From Fontisphaera persica (GTDB lineage: Bacteria > Verrucomicrobiota > Verrucomicrobiia > Limisphaerales > Fontisphaeraceae): a stretch of DNA of 64,000 bases. Under the pieces are notes generated by a model. That model ran no database searches. It worked only from the letters and a program-made list of their open reading frames with translations, and was not told the origin of the DNA. Of the stretch, positions 46,011 to 54,819 are shown piece by piece (the stretch's first letter is position 1; each line of letters opens with the position of its first letter). The stretch lies in assembly GCF_024832785.1 (NCBI RefSeq), contig NZ_CP116615.1, positions 1,240,001 to 1,304,000 on the forward strand. Reading direction: 5' to 3'. The translations under genes were made by a program, and so were the position numbers.

Positions 46011-47790
46011 CCTCTGGCTTCATCCGGCCCTGATTTTGGTATTGGGCGCGCTGGTATTGCCCTGGCTTCCTGAACGTGCCCGTAAAATCTGGTTGCTGGC
46101 CATACCCCTGCTGGCTTTCTGGCGAGTCACCCAACTAACGCCGGGCATCCATGGGGAGTTGGCATTTCTGAAGTGGACGCTGGTTTTTGGACGAGTAGAT
46201 GCCCTGAGCCAGATTTTTGGTTACATCATGGGGCTGGTATGCGTGATTGCCACGCTTTATGGATGGCACGTCAAGGAGTCGGGGCAGCACAGTGCCGCGT
46301 GGTTCTATGCGGCCGGCTCCCTTGGGGTCATCTATGCCGGCGATTTCCTGGTCTTGTTTGTGTTCTGGGAGTTGATGGCGTTTGCCTCCGTATTTTTGGT
46401 CTGGTACCGGCGCGGTCGTAGGGCGCTGGCGGCGGGCTTTCGTTATTTACTGGTGCACGTGGCTGGCGGACTTTCCTTGCTTGCCGGCATCATTTTGCAT
46501 CATGGCGCCACAGGCAGCCTGGCTTTCCAGTCCATGGCGTGGGGGCAGGGAGGCGTGGCGGCGTGGTTGATCCTGGTGGGTTTTCTGTTGAATGCAGCCG
46601 TGCCCCCACTGCACGCCTGGCTGCCGGATGCGTATGCGGAAGGCACTTTCAATGGTTCAGTTTTCTTGTCCGCGTTGACCACCAAGACGGCGGTGTATGC
46701 CTTGTGCCGTGGTTTTGCGGGATGGGAAATCTTGGTGCCACTGGGGGTGGTCATGGCGTTGTATGGGGTGGTGTATGCAGTGCTGGAAAATGACTGCCGC
46801 CGGTTGCTGGCTTATCACATCATCAGTCAGGTGGGCTACATGGTGGCCGGGGTAGGCATGGGCACAGCCATGGCCATCAATGGGGCCTGCGCCCATGCTT
46901 TTGCGCACATCCTCTATAAAGGTTTGCTTTTCATGGGCTGTGGCGCCGTGTTGCATATGACGGGCGAGAGCCGATTTACAGAACTGGGGGGCTTGTACAA
47001 GAAGATGCCATGGACTTTTCTGTTCACTTTAATTGGCGGCCTTTCCATCTCGGCTTTTCCCCTGTTCAGCGGCTTTGTCAGCAAGTCCATGATTGTGGCG
47101 GCTGGCTTTGAGGGGCACCGTCTGGGGGCAGCCTATTTGCTGATGCTTGCGTCGGTTGGCACTTTCCTGCATACAGGTTTGAAGGTGCCTTATTTCATCT
47201 GGTTTGGGCAAAACCGTTGTCGTCCGGAGACCTGGGAGCGTGCGGCTGACCCGCCCTGGAACATGAATGCGGCCATGGCTATTGCATCCTTTCTGTGCAT
47301 TTTTATTGGCATATACACACCCTACTTGTACAACATGCTGCCGCATCAGGAAGTAGTGGCCGATTATCACCCCTATACCGCGTATCATATCTCTGAGACT
47401 TTGCTGGTGCTCTTGTTCACCGCGGTGGGCTTTTTCCTGTTGCTGAAAAAACTGGAACCCACTCCCACCATCAGCCTGGATTTGGACTGGTTTTACCGCA
47501 AGGCGGGCCGGGTATTTTTGCGCGTTGCGGAAGGGCCGGTGCAATGCCTGGATGCATGGGTGGGCACTCTCTATCAGCGGCTGGGGCTGGCCGGTTTGAT
47601 GCGTGCCGCCCGGCTGATGGGCCAATTTGATCAGCGCGTCATTGACGGGGCGGTGGATGGGCTGGCGGCGGCCATCGGGGCTGCTGGCGCACGGGTGCGC
47701 CTGGCGCAACGCGGCCATTTGCAGGAAAGCTTGGCGCTGGCTTTCGCCATGGCTGCCGTGCTGCTCCTGTTGTTTCTTTGGATTTGGTAG
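46003..47790 (+). CDS. NuoL/MrpA-like antiporter subunit with lateral-helix extension
   Basis: A 595-residue polytopic protein. The pump core shows LLNAAVPPLHAWLPDAY and LTTKTAVYAL. After the last core helix, a C-terminal stretch of about 115 residues begins LDLDWFYRKAGRVFL, continues as a long amphipathic region (FDQRVIDGAVDGLAAAIG) and ends in a hydrophobic anchor (LALAFAMAAVLLLLFLWIW). That is the lateral-helix architecture of NuoL, so it is probably the distal subunit here despite its position. The Met at 46003 is preferred over an upstream in-frame start because it overlaps the small gene by 8 bases and begins a normal N-terminus. Confidence 0.8.
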   Translation: MSDLWLHPALILVLGALVLPWLPERARKIWLLAIPLLAFWRVTQLTPGIHGELAFLKWTLVFGRVDALSQIFGYIMGLVCVIATLYGWHVKESGQHSAAWFYAAGSLGVIYAGDFLVLFVFWELMAFASVFLVWYRRGRRALAAGFRYLLVHVAGGLSLLAGIILHHGATGSLAFQSMAWGQGGVAAWLILVGFLLNAAVPPLHAWLPDAYAEGTFNGSVFLSALTTKTAVYALCRGFAGWEILVPLGVVMALYGVVYAVLENDCRRLLAYHIISQVGYMVAGVGMGTAMAINGACAHAFAHILYKGLLFMGCGAVLHMTGESRFTELGGLYKKMPWTFLFTLIGGLSISAFPLFSGFVSKSMIVAAGFEGHRLGAAYLLMLASVGTFLHTGLKVPYFIWFGQNRCRPETWERAADPPWNMNAAMAIASFLCIFIGIYTPYLYNMLPHQEVVADYHPYTAYHISETLLVLLFTAVGFFLLLKKLEPTPTISLDLDWFYRKAGRVFLRVAEGPVQCLDAWVGTLYQRLGLAGLMRAARLMGQFDQRVIDGAVDGLAAAIGAAGARVRLAQRGHLQESLALAFAMAAVLLLLFLWIW

Positions 47791-49281
47791 ATGCCTGACT
47801 TGTTCAACAATATCGGTTTCCCCTGGCTGAGCGTTTTGATTTTCAGCCCGCTGGTAGCGCTGACGGTGCTGTTATTGCTGCCGGGGGCGCGCGCTCAACG
47901 CTGGTGGACCCTGTTTTTCACCACGGGGGAGTTTGCAGTTTCGTTGCTCCTTTATCCCCAATTTAACCCGCAGACCGCGGCCTATCAGTTTGTGGAGCAA
48001 CATGCTTGGATTGCTCCGTGGAAGATTCATTATACGGTGGGGGTGGACGGCATCAGTTTGTGGCTGGTTCTGTTAACCACCCTGGTGATGCCTCTGTGTG
48101 TGCTGGCTTCATGGACCTACATCCAAACCCGGCTGAAGGAGTTTTTGGCGGCTCTCTTGTTGATGGAAACCGCCATGTTGGGGGTGTTTTGCGCGCTCGA
48201 CTTCGTGCTCTTTTTTGTTTTCTGGGAAGCCATGTTGATTCCCATGGCGTTAATCATCGGTGTCTGGGGCGGTCCGCGCAGAATCTATGCCGCGCTCAAG
48301 TTCTTTGTCTATACCATGGCCGGCTCGGTGTTTCTGCTGGTGGCTATCATTGCCTTGTTTTTGCAGGCCGGAACGTTTCACATTCCCGATTTAATGGGGC
48401 GGGAGTACCCCATGAACGTTCAGTTTTGGGTCTTCCTCGCTTTCTTCATTTCCTTTGCCATCAAAGTGCCCATGTTTCCCTTTCACACTTGGTTGCCGGC
48501 AGCCCATGTGGAAGCTCCCACGGCGGGCAGTGTGCTGCTTGCCAGTATTCTTCTTAAGATGGGCGGTTACGGTTTTGTGCGATTGAGCCTGCCCATAACC
48601 CCACAAGCTGCACAGCTATTTGCTCCGGCAATTCAGTGGCTATCGGTCATCGCCATTATCTACGGGGGCCTGGCGGCTTTGGCACAAACCGACATGAAAA
48701 AGCTCGTGGCTTATTCTAGTGTGGCGCACATGGGGTTTGTGACGCTGGGCATATTTACTTTTACCAGTGGCGGCCTCGAGGGTGCCATGCTGCAGATGAT
48801 CAATCATGGGATAACTACCGGCGCGCTGTTTATTTGTGTGGGACTGCTCTACGAGCGGTTGCATACCCGCGAAATGAATGCCGCGGCGGGGGTGGGGAAA
48901 TTCATGCCTGTTTTCATCACCGCCTTTGGCGTGTTCGCCCTGTCCAGCATGGCTTTTCCGGGCACCAACAGTTTCATTGGCGAATTTTTAGTTTTGGCCT
49001 CCACCTTTGCTTCTGTGCCGATGGTGGCCGTGGCGGCGGTGCCGGGAGTTATCATTGCGGCCGCGTATCTTTTGCGCCTGCTTCAACGCCTGGCGTGGGG
49101 CGGCACCTGCAACCCTGACCATGCTGGCATCAAAGACTTAAGCTGGCACGAAATTGCAGCCTTGTTGCCGTTGTTCATGCTGGTTTTTTGGCTGGGACTG
49201 AAGCCCGGTTCCTTCGTGGAGGCCATGCGGCCTAGTTTGCTAAACCTATTGCAACAAGTTCAGTCGGCAGCGAAATTATGA
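47791..49281 (+). CDS. nuoM: NADH-quinone oxidoreductase subunit M
   Basis: Antiporter-like proton-pumping subunit, 496 residues. It has the NuoM-typical start region YTVGVDGISLWLVLLTT, the conserved Glu in FVFWEAMLIPMALIIGVWGG, KVPMFPFHTWLPAAHVEAPT and ILLKMGGYG with the pump Lys, and TDMKKLVAYSSVAHMGFV. It starts directly after the preceding stop. Its own stop overlaps a 40-codon ORF as ATGA (49278-49281). Confidence 0.95.
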   Translation: MPDLFNNIGFPWLSVLIFSPLVALTVLLLLPGARAQRWWTLFFTTGEFAVSLLLYPQFNPQTAAYQFVEQHAWIAPWKIHYTVGVDGISLWLVLLTTLVMPLCVLASWTYIQTRLKEFLAALLLMETAMLGVFCALDFVLFFVFWEAMLIPMALIIGVWGGPRRIYAALKFFVYTMAGSVFLLVAIIALFLQAGTFHIPDLMGREYPMNVQFWVFLAFFISFAIKVPMFPFHTWLPAAHVEAPTAGSVLLASILLKMGGYGFVRLSLPITPQAAQLFAPAIQWLSVIAIIYGGLAALAQTDMKKLVAYSSVAHMGFVTLGIFTFTSGGLEGAMLQMINHGITTGALFICVGLLYERLHTREMNAAAGVGKFMPVFITAFGVFALSSMAFPGTNSFIGEFLVLASTFASVPMVAVAAVPGVIIAAAYLLRLLQRLAWGGTCNPDHAGIKDLSWHEIAALLPLFMLVFWLGLKPGSFVEAMRPSLLNLLQQVQSAAKL

Positions 49282-49400
49282 ACATCTCCCGCCTCGGCTT
49301 TCGTGAGACAACAAACCCGCGCACTGCCGGGGGAGCGCTTGTCTTTGCTCTTGAATCCAACTACGAAGTTGCCTGCCCGGCAGGTCATGGATCCTTTTGA
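49278..49400 (+). CDS. Possible 40-residue micropeptide bridging nuoM and nuoN
   Basis: An ORF of 40 codons starting MNISRLGF and ending AGHGSF. Its ATG overlaps the nuoM stop (ATGA) and its TGA overlaps the nuoN ATG (TGATG at 49398-49402), so translation could pass from nuoM to nuoN without a gap. It has two cysteine-free thirds and one Cys near the end, no hydrophobic segment and no recognised family. It may be a real peptide, a coupling device, or chance. The exact fit at both ends is the only evidence. Confidence 0.4.
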   Translation: MNISRLGFRETTNPRTAGGALVFALESNYEVACPAGHGSF

Positions 49401-50818
49401 TGCTGCATTTTATCAATTCATATTTGCCTGAGCTGCTGCTGCTAACCGGGGCGCTTGCCCTGTTCTTTGTCACGCTGGGCGAGCGCCGCAGCCTCCTGGC
49501 CCGTCGGGTAGCCTTGGGAACGGCACTGGCCACCATTGCCGCCTGTGTCCTGGCCCTGCCGGCGGAATCCATTCTATTCGACGGCGCTTATCGCGTGGAT
49601 GGGTTTTCACAGATTCTTAAGTTATTCCTGGCCTTGGGGCTGTTTCTGGCGTTGCTTACCGCAGGCGGGCTGCGGGATATTCCCGCCGATTTCCGCCCCG
49701 AATTTTATCTTTTCACCGTCCTTGGCGGCTTTGGCCTGGTGACATTGGTAAGCTGTGTGGATGTACTGACGCTGGTGGTGGCTTTGCAAATGGCATCGTT
49801 CCCGTTGTACCTGCTGGTGCCGCTGCGCCGTGAGCGCGAAGGGCAGCGTGCACAAATGGAGTCCGCGGCCAAATACATCATGTTCGGCATCGCCGCCAAT
49901 GGCATCATGCTGTTTGGCCTGAGTTATCTGTATGGCCTTACGGGGGCCACCGCTTTGCCAGCCCTCATGCATAAATTGCGGCCCGTGGCAGAATCGCCTC
50001 TGGCCTTGGCCGGGCTGGCACTGACGTGTTGTGGGCTTTTCTACAAACTGGCGGTCTTCCCCTTTCATTTTTGGACGCCGGATGTTTATCAAGGTTCCTC
50101 CAACGAATCTGCTGCCATTATCGCATCTTTACCCAAATTGGGCGCGGTGGCCGTCCTGGCCCGCCTGACCGCGCTGGCCAGCCCAGACAACCCGCGCTTT
50201 GCTTTGTTGCTGGCAGTGCTGGCAGCAGCCTCGATGTTTTACGGCAACCTGGCGGCGCTGGTGCAGACGGATCTTAAACGGTTGCTGGGCTTCAGCGGCA
50301 TTGCACATGCAGGCTATACGGTGGTGGGCTTGGTGGCCTTGGATCGCGACGGCCGCGCCGCTGCATTGTACTACCTTTTTGCCTACCTTTTCATGACGCT
50401 CGCCTGCTTCACGGTGGTTTGCCGCGTGTCTTATGAAGGACGCAACGTGGCTATGAGTGAACTGGCCGGGCTGCACCGCCGCTCGCCTTTGTTGGCGTGG
50501 ACACTGTTGGCCGGGGTATTTGGGCTGGCCGGGGTGCCTCCTCTGGCAGGTTTCATTGGCAAGCTGGCATTACTCAAGGCCGCGCTGGCACAAGGCTGGT
50601 TGTGGTTGTTGGTGCTTGCGGTTCTGAACAGTGCCATCGCGGTTTATTATTATCTGCTGCTCATTCGCGAGGCCTTCTTCCGGGATGCCACACCGGAGGC
50701 GCCGGTGCTTGAATTGGATGCCGCTACGCGCTGGCTTTGCTGGCTATTGGTGGTCTTGATTCTGGCCCTGGGACTTTTTCCCGGACGCATCATTGCGTTG
50801 CTAGGCATGGTGGTCTGA
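49400..50818 (+). CDS. nuoN: NADH-quinone oxidoreductase subunit N
   Basis: Last antiporter-like subunit and end of the nuo operon, 472 residues. It has NuoN-type motifs: LAVFPFHFWTPDVYQGSSN, ASLPKLGAVAVLARL and TDLKRLLGFSGIAHAGYTVVG. About 14 hydrophobic segments are present. An in-frame TTG at 49397 precedes the ATG at 49400. The ATG was chosen because it overlaps the stop of the 40-codon ORF. The gene ends 21 bp before a convergent exonuclease gene. Confidence 0.93.
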   Translation: MLHFINSYLPELLLLTGALALFFVTLGERRSLLARRVALGTALATIAACVLALPAESILFDGAYRVDGFSQILKLFLALGLFLALLTAGGLRDIPADFRPEFYLFTVLGGFGLVTLVSCVDVLTLVVALQMASFPLYLLVPLRREREGQRAQMESAAKYIMFGIAANGIMLFGLSYLYGLTGATALPALMHKLRPVAESPLALAGLALTCCGLFYKLAVFPFHFWTPDVYQGSSNESAAIIASLPKLGAVAVLARLTALASPDNPRFALLLAVLAAASMFYGNLAALVQTDLKRLLGFSGIAHAGYTVVGLVALDRDGRAAALYYLFAYLFMTLACFTVVCRVSYEGRNVAMSELAGLHRRSPLLAWTLLAGVFGLAGVPPLAGFIGKLALLKAALAQGWLWLLVLAVLNSAIAVYYYLLLIREAFFRDATPEAPVLELDAATRWLCWLLVVLILALGLFPGRIIALLGMVV

Positions 50819-50839
50819 GGGAACGACGGCAGCGCTGCC

Positions 50840-51382
50840 TCAGGCTGGTTTCCATTTCACCGGCACTTTGACTTTCCTTCCGGTGTTATCGAGATACCAG
50901 ACGTGCTGATGAGCAACCCCGTATTCATGTAGCAGACGCGTTAGTTTCACATCGTAGCAGCAGTATTCGGCAATTTCTAAAAGTTTGCCCTGCTTGAACC
51001 ACTCCAGTGCCTGCATGCCCTGGCTGGTTTTGTTCACCCCAAGGGTGGCGGCAGCAACATCATCCAGAGGCAGCCGCCGGTTGGTGGCCGCTTGCAGTTC
51101 CAGCAGCAGGTCCAGACTGGGGATTTGCCGCAAATCCATGGGCGTGTAGGCATGTAAAACCTCGTAGTCGAAGCGTTCATGATTGTAACCCACGACCAGG
51201 TCAGCACGCATCAATTCCTTGATTAACTGGTCCACCTGGGATTCGAGGAAAATTTTATATTCGCGGGCGGCAGTGCTGTAAATCACGCCCACGCTCATGC
51301 GCATGTCGCCAATCTTATGCCATCCGCCGACTTCTTCGGCAGATTTCTGTGTTTCAACGTCGAGATAGACGATATTTTTCAT
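50840..51382 (-). CDS. Predicted DEDD-type 3'-5' exonuclease (RNase H-like fold)
   Basis: A 180-residue cytoplasmic protein with the four acidic residues of the DEDD nucleases: Asp and Glu in YLDVETQ (about 6-12), Asp in VGYNHERFDYEVL, and Asp in YCCYDVKLTRLLHEYG with the Tyr three residues before it. It resembles the RNase H-like domain of YprB-type proteins, without their extra domains. The substrate (DNA or RNA) cannot be told. The Met at 51382 is preferred over one at 51403, because it sits directly before the first beta strand. It is convergent with nuoN. Confidence 0.65.
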   Translation of the reverse strand: MKNIVYLDVETQKSAEEVGGWHKIGDMRMSVGVIYSTAAREYKIFLESQVDQLIKELMRADLVVGYNHERFDYEVLHAYTPMDLRQIPSLDLLLELQAATNRRLPLDDVAAATLGVNKTSQGMQALEWFKQGKLLEIAEYCCYDVKLTRLLHEYGVAHQHVWYLDNTGRKVKVPVKWKPA

Positions 51383-51623
51383 TGCCCCGCTGTTGTACGC
51401 CAAATGTTGCGGTTGCCAAACCTAATTTACTGCCATTTGTGGCAGCGCCGAAATGGGGCTCTGCCGCAGCCATAATGCGTGGGAAGGGCAGGGGATGGGC
51501 ATTCCCCGCCTGCGTTTTTCCGCTTCCTCCCTTGTCTTCCTCTTGCTCTCCAAGAGCTGAGGCCAGGCACCATGCCCACCATTCCGCTTGCGGGGGCGGG
51601 GGGCTTTGCTCAAACTAAGAAGC

Positions 51624-52421
51624 ATGGCCCTGTACTGCGCAGGTAAACGACATCTGATGACGGCCGTGGCCCTGGTAATGGTGATGGCCATCGCTACCGG
51701 CAGGGAGTTATATGCCGCCGCACCAGCCAAATCCATCACGGCCAAGGATGGCGCTGAAATGGTTTTAGTGCCGGCTGGGCCGTTCCTTATGGGCAGCCTC
51801 GAAGGCGACGCGGATGAGCGTCCGCCCCACCGTGTTTATCTCAAGGCTTATTACATAGATAAGTATGAGGTGACTCACGAGCAGTATGCACGTTTTCTTA
51901 AGGCCACCGGTCGCAAACCTCCGGTGGATTGGCCCGGTGGGGAAATGCCGGCCCAACTGGCCCGGCATCCGGTGGTAAATGTCAGTTTTGAAGATGCCGC
52001 AGCTTATGCCTGTTGGGCAGGCAAACGCTTGCCCACTGAGGCAGAATGGGAGAAAGCCGCCCGCGGCACCAACGGCTGGACTTTTCCCTGGGGCAATGAT
52101 CCCGGAAACAAAAAAACCGCCAGTGGCGCCGAGGGAAAGGAAAAGACCTGGCCAGTGGGCAGTTTTCCCGACGATGTCTCTCCCTACGGTTGCCATGACA
52201 TGGCAGGCAACGTGTGGGAATGGACATCGAGCTGGTATGAAGCCTATCCGGGCAACTCCCAGCGGGAGTTGGAATACGGCAAAAAGTTCAAGGTGATTCG
52301 CGGCGGGGGCGCCATTGCCTATTATCAGGCCGAGTCCACGCGGCGCACCACAGATCGCGCCCGCAGCGTGCCCTATGGCACTTATGACGGCTTGGGTTTT
52401 CGTTGTGTTAAAGATTTATGA
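51624..52421 (+). CDS. Secreted SUMF1-fold (formylglycine-generating-like) protein
   Basis: A 265-residue protein with an N-terminal signal (VALVMVMAIATG) and one FGE-sulfatase domain: MVLVPAGPFLMGS, IDKYEVTHEQYARFL, VSFEDAAAYACWAGKRLPTE, DMAGNVWEWTSSWYE and GLGFRCVKDL. The two active-site cysteines of true formylglycine-generating enzymes, expected in the segment after the RGG motif, are absent (the region reads GGGAIAYYQAESTRRT). It is therefore unlikely to activate sulfatases and may bind ligands or sugars in the periplasm. A Met at 51657 would also give a signal peptide. The downstream CotH gene overlaps its 3' end. Confidence 0.78.
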   Translation: MALYCAGKRHLMTAVALVMVMAIATGRELYAAAPAKSITAKDGAEMVLVPAGPFLMGSLEGDADERPPHRVYLKAYYIDKYEVTHEQYARFLKATGRKPPVDWPGGEMPAQLARHPVVNVSFEDAAAYACWAGKRLPTEAEWEKAARGTNGWTFPWGNDPGNKKTASGAEGKEKTWPVGSFPDDVSPYGCHDMAGNVWEWTSSWYEAYPGNSQRELEYGKKFKVIRGGGAIAYYQAESTRRTTDRARSVPYGTYDGLGFRCVKDL

Positions 52422-54312
52422 GATAGCGGCACGCTTTTGTCGCCTTGCCAACTTCCGCCCTGCCGCAGGTTTGCTGGGGGGTGTCTTGCTGGCCATGGTG
52501 CCTTGTTGTGGCTTACAGGCAGCCCGGAGACCCGATTCCCCCGACCAAGGGCAGGCGGTGGTATTGTTTAGTCCGCCGGGCGGGGTGTTGACCAATCGTG
52601 CCACCGTGGCCTTGCGTTACCACGGGCCGGGTGAAGTGCGCTACACTACCGATGGCAGCGCGCCCACCACCAATGCGCCCATTTATCGTGAACCATTGGA
52701 AGTGAACCGCAGCCTGTACCTTCGCGCTCGGGTGTTCATCGAGGGGCGTCCAGCCGGGCCGGTTGGGGCGGCGGCTTATACCTTGTTGAGTCCAGAGGTT
52801 GTTGCGTTTAACTCCAATTTACCGTTGGTGTTAATCAATACCTTTGGCGGGCCGGTGGTGGACGACGTTAAAAACCCGGCCTGGATGATGACCTGGCACA
52901 CCAACGAAGGCCGGGCATCGCTGCAGGGCGTCCCGCAGTGGCAGGGCCGCATTGGGTTGGAGTATCGTGGCTCCAGTTCGCGGCGGGCGCCCAAAAGCTC
53001 GTATGGCATTGAATGCTGGGACGAAAATGTCCTGGAGGATGCCAAAGCCCCCCTGCTTGGATTGCCGACGGAATCGGACTGGGTGCTTTACGGGCCCTAC
53101 AGTGATAAAACCTTGATGCGCGATGTTCTGGCGTACGATTTATGGGAGGCCATGGGGCATTACTCGGTGCGGCGGCGGTTTGTCGAGGTGTTCCTAGCGC
53201 GGCACAATCAACCGCTGACCGCCCGGGATTATCAGGGAGTTTATGTCTTGTTGGAAAAAATCAAACAAGGCAAGCAGCGCGTGAACATCGCCAAATTGAC
53301 ACCGTCAGACACCAATTACCCCGCGATTACCGGCGGGTACATCCTGAAACGGGACCGGCTGGACGCCAACGACAATGGCTTTGAGACCTCCTGGGGAATG
53401 ACCTTGGGCATCGAATATCCCAAAGGGGAAAAACTGGCGCCTGCTCAAAAGCAATACATCCGGCAATGGATGAATCAATTTGAAACTTCCCTCAATGACC
53501 GGCAATGGCTTCATCCCGAGCGCGGCTATCGCCAGTATTTGGATGTGCCCACGGCGATTGATTACTTCTGGATTGTCGAGATGTCCAAAACCATTGATGG
53601 CTACACGCTCAGTGTGTTCATGCACAAAGACCGCGGCGGCAAGCTGGTACTTTCGCCGATTTGGGATCGCAACCTGAGTTTTGGCAACGTGAACTATCAG
53701 GACGGCGACAATCCGCATGGCTGGTATTGGGCGGCAGTGGGGGGGCGGGATTTGTGGTATGGCCGCCTTTTTCGGGATCCTGATTTTGACCAGCAAGCCA
53801 CTGATAGGTATGCCGAATTGCGGCGCCAACTCTTTGCCACAAGCAACCTGCTGGCCCGCATCGCAACCTACGCGCAACTTCTGGAAGAGGCCCAGCAGCG
53901 CGAATTCAAGCGCTGGCCCCGGCTGGGGGAGTATGTCTGGCCCAACGCTGAGGCAGATGCCCGCAACCGTACCTACCAGGCAACTGTGGGATACCTGACC
54001 AATTGGATCGTGCGCAGGATGAACTGGCTGGATCAGCAATTTTTGCCTGCGCCCCGTTTCAGTCCCCGTCCCGTCCTGATTCCGGCCGGCACCGCAATAG
54101 CCTTGGACGGCACCAATGCGCCCCAACAGCAAATCTATTACACGCTGAATGGTGAAGACCCCAGACAACCGGGGGGCAACCCCTCTTCCGCCGCCCGTCT
54201 CTATGAGGGGCCTTTTGTGCTGGAAAGCGGCAAGGTGCGCGTGACGGCCCGTATTCGCCAGTCCAAAGGTGCCTGGGGCCCGCCCGCTGCGGCAGTCTAT
54301 GTCATCGAATAA
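52384..54312 (+). CDS. Secreted CotH-kinase-like protein with chitobiase-type beta domain
   Basis: A protein of about 642 residues, exported by the signal LLGGVLLAMVPCCGLQA. An N-terminal CHB_HEX_C-type beta domain contains VRYTTDGSAPTTNAPIY. A CotH domain follows with RGSSSRRAPKSSYGIE, DWVLYGPYSDKTLMRDVL and the metal/catalytic string SPIWDRNLSFG. A second chitobiase-like segment (YYTLNGEDPRQPGG) lies near the C-terminus. CotH proteins of spore formers are atypical protein kinases; the function of bacterial secreted versions is not established. The start is unclear: the ATG at 52384 overlaps the SUMF1 gene by 38 bases, and a GTG at 52405 would fit the signal peptide better. Confidence 0.82.
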   Translation: MTAWVFVVLKIYEIAARFCRLANFRPAAGLLGGVLLAMVPCCGLQAARRPDSPDQGQAVVLFSPPGGVLTNRATVALRYHGPGEVRYTTDGSAPTTNAPIYREPLEVNRSLYLRARVFIEGRPAGPVGAAAYTLLSPEVVAFNSNLPLVLINTFGGPVVDDVKNPAWMMTWHTNEGRASLQGVPQWQGRIGLEYRGSSSRRAPKSSYGIECWDENVLEDAKAPLLGLPTESDWVLYGPYSDKTLMRDVLAYDLWEAMGHYSVRRRFVEVFLARHNQPLTARDYQGVYVLLEKIKQGKQRVNIAKLTPSDTNYPAITGGYILKRDRLDANDNGFETSWGMTLGIEYPKGEKLAPAQKQYIRQWMNQFETSLNDRQWLHPERGYRQYLDVPTAIDYFWIVEMSKTIDGYTLSVFMHKDRGGKLVLSPIWDRNLSFGNVNYQDGDNPHGWYWAAVGGRDLWYGRLFRDPDFDQQATDRYAELRRQLFATSNLLARIATYAQLLEEAQQREFKRWPRLGEYVWPNAEADARNRTYQATVGYLTNWIVRRMNWLDQQFLPAPRFSPRPVLIPAGTAIALDGTNAPQQQIYYTLNGEDPRQPGGNPSSAARLYEGPFVLESGKVRVTARIRQSKGAWGPPAAAVYVIE

Positions 54313-54365
54313 GCCCTTTTTTCTGCTTGCGGCACCGCCATGGGTGAACGACATTTCCGGCAGGG

Positions 54366-54406
54366 CCGCGCATCCAAGTCATGCATGCGCCGGCGGAAAT
54401 TTTTTT
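54366..54406 (+). terminator. Possible terminator after the CotH gene
   Basis: GCGCAT (54368-54373) pairs with ATGCGC (54385-54390), extended by CC and GG with one bulge. A run of seven T begins at 54400, ten bases after the stem. Confidence 0.35.
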
Positions 54407-54416
54407 GACAAAGGAC

Positions 54417-54445
54417 TTGCGCGGTGGGGTTGGGTTGTTTAGATT
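54417..54445 (+). promoter_or_regulatory. Candidate promoter of the tRNA pair
   Basis: TTGCGC (54417-54422), a 17-bp spacer and TAGATT (54440-54445) end 21 bp before tRNA-Lys. Confidence 0.4.
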
Positions 54446-54466
54446 TTGCGCCCGCTTTGTCGGCGG

Positions 54467-54542
54467 GGGTTGGTAGCTCAGTCGGTAGAGCAGTAGCCTT
54501 TTAAGCTATTGGTCCTGGGTTCGAGTCCCAGCCAACCCACCA
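54467..54542 (+). tRNA. tRNA-Lys (anticodon TTT)
   Basis: A 76-nt cloverleaf with acceptor stem GGGTTGG/CCAACCC, D arm GCTC-AGTCGGTA-GAGC, anticodon stem GTAGC/GCTAT around loop CTTTTAA (anticodon at 54500-54502), T arm CTGGG-TTCGAGT-CCCAG and an encoded 3' CCA. All stems pair. Confidence 0.97.
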
Positions 54543-54602
54543 GATTTTTGGAAAAGTATCGTGACAAAGCTGCAGGGAAAGTGCTATTCACCTGCGGCGC
54601 AA

Positions 54603-54677
54603 GACCCCATGGTCTAGCGGTTAGGACACCACCCTTTCACGGTGGTAGCCCGGGTTCGAGTCCCGGTGGGGTCGCCA
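54603..54677 (+). tRNA. tRNA-Glu (anticodon TTC)
   Basis: A 75-nt cloverleaf with acceptor stem GACCCCA/TGGGGTC, anticodon stem CCACC/GGTGG around loop CTTTCAC (anticodon at 54636-54638), T arm CCGGG-TTCGAGT-CCCGG and an encoded 3' CCA. It lies 60 bp after tRNA-Lys and is probably cotranscribed with it. Confidence 0.97.
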
Positions 54678-54819
54678 AACCTCCGTCAGCATCCTCTTCC
54701 GGTATTGCCAATGGTTCAGCGCAAGCTTTTACGCTTGTCGCGCCAACTTGATGTGCAATAAAAGGTGAGCTTTTCAAGTGAAAAAGCTATTTTAATGACT
54801 ACAATGGTAGTGGGGATTT

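Noticed and set aside
50828-50839. GGCAGCGCTGCC palindrome between nuoN and the exonuclease gene as a bidirectional terminator
   Set aside because: There is no loop and no T-run on either side, so a rho-independent terminator is not supported.
52418-52426. ATGA overlap at the end of the SUMF1 gene as start of the CotH gene
   Set aside because: That ATG is in another frame and is followed by a stop after one codon (ATG AGA TAG), so the CotH gene must start at 52384, 52405 or another nearby codon.
54405-54410. Perfect TTGACA before the tRNA genes as -35 box
   Set aside because: The nearest -10-like sequence is about 29 bp away. TTGCGC at 54417 has the correct 17-bp spacing to TAGATT and was preferred.
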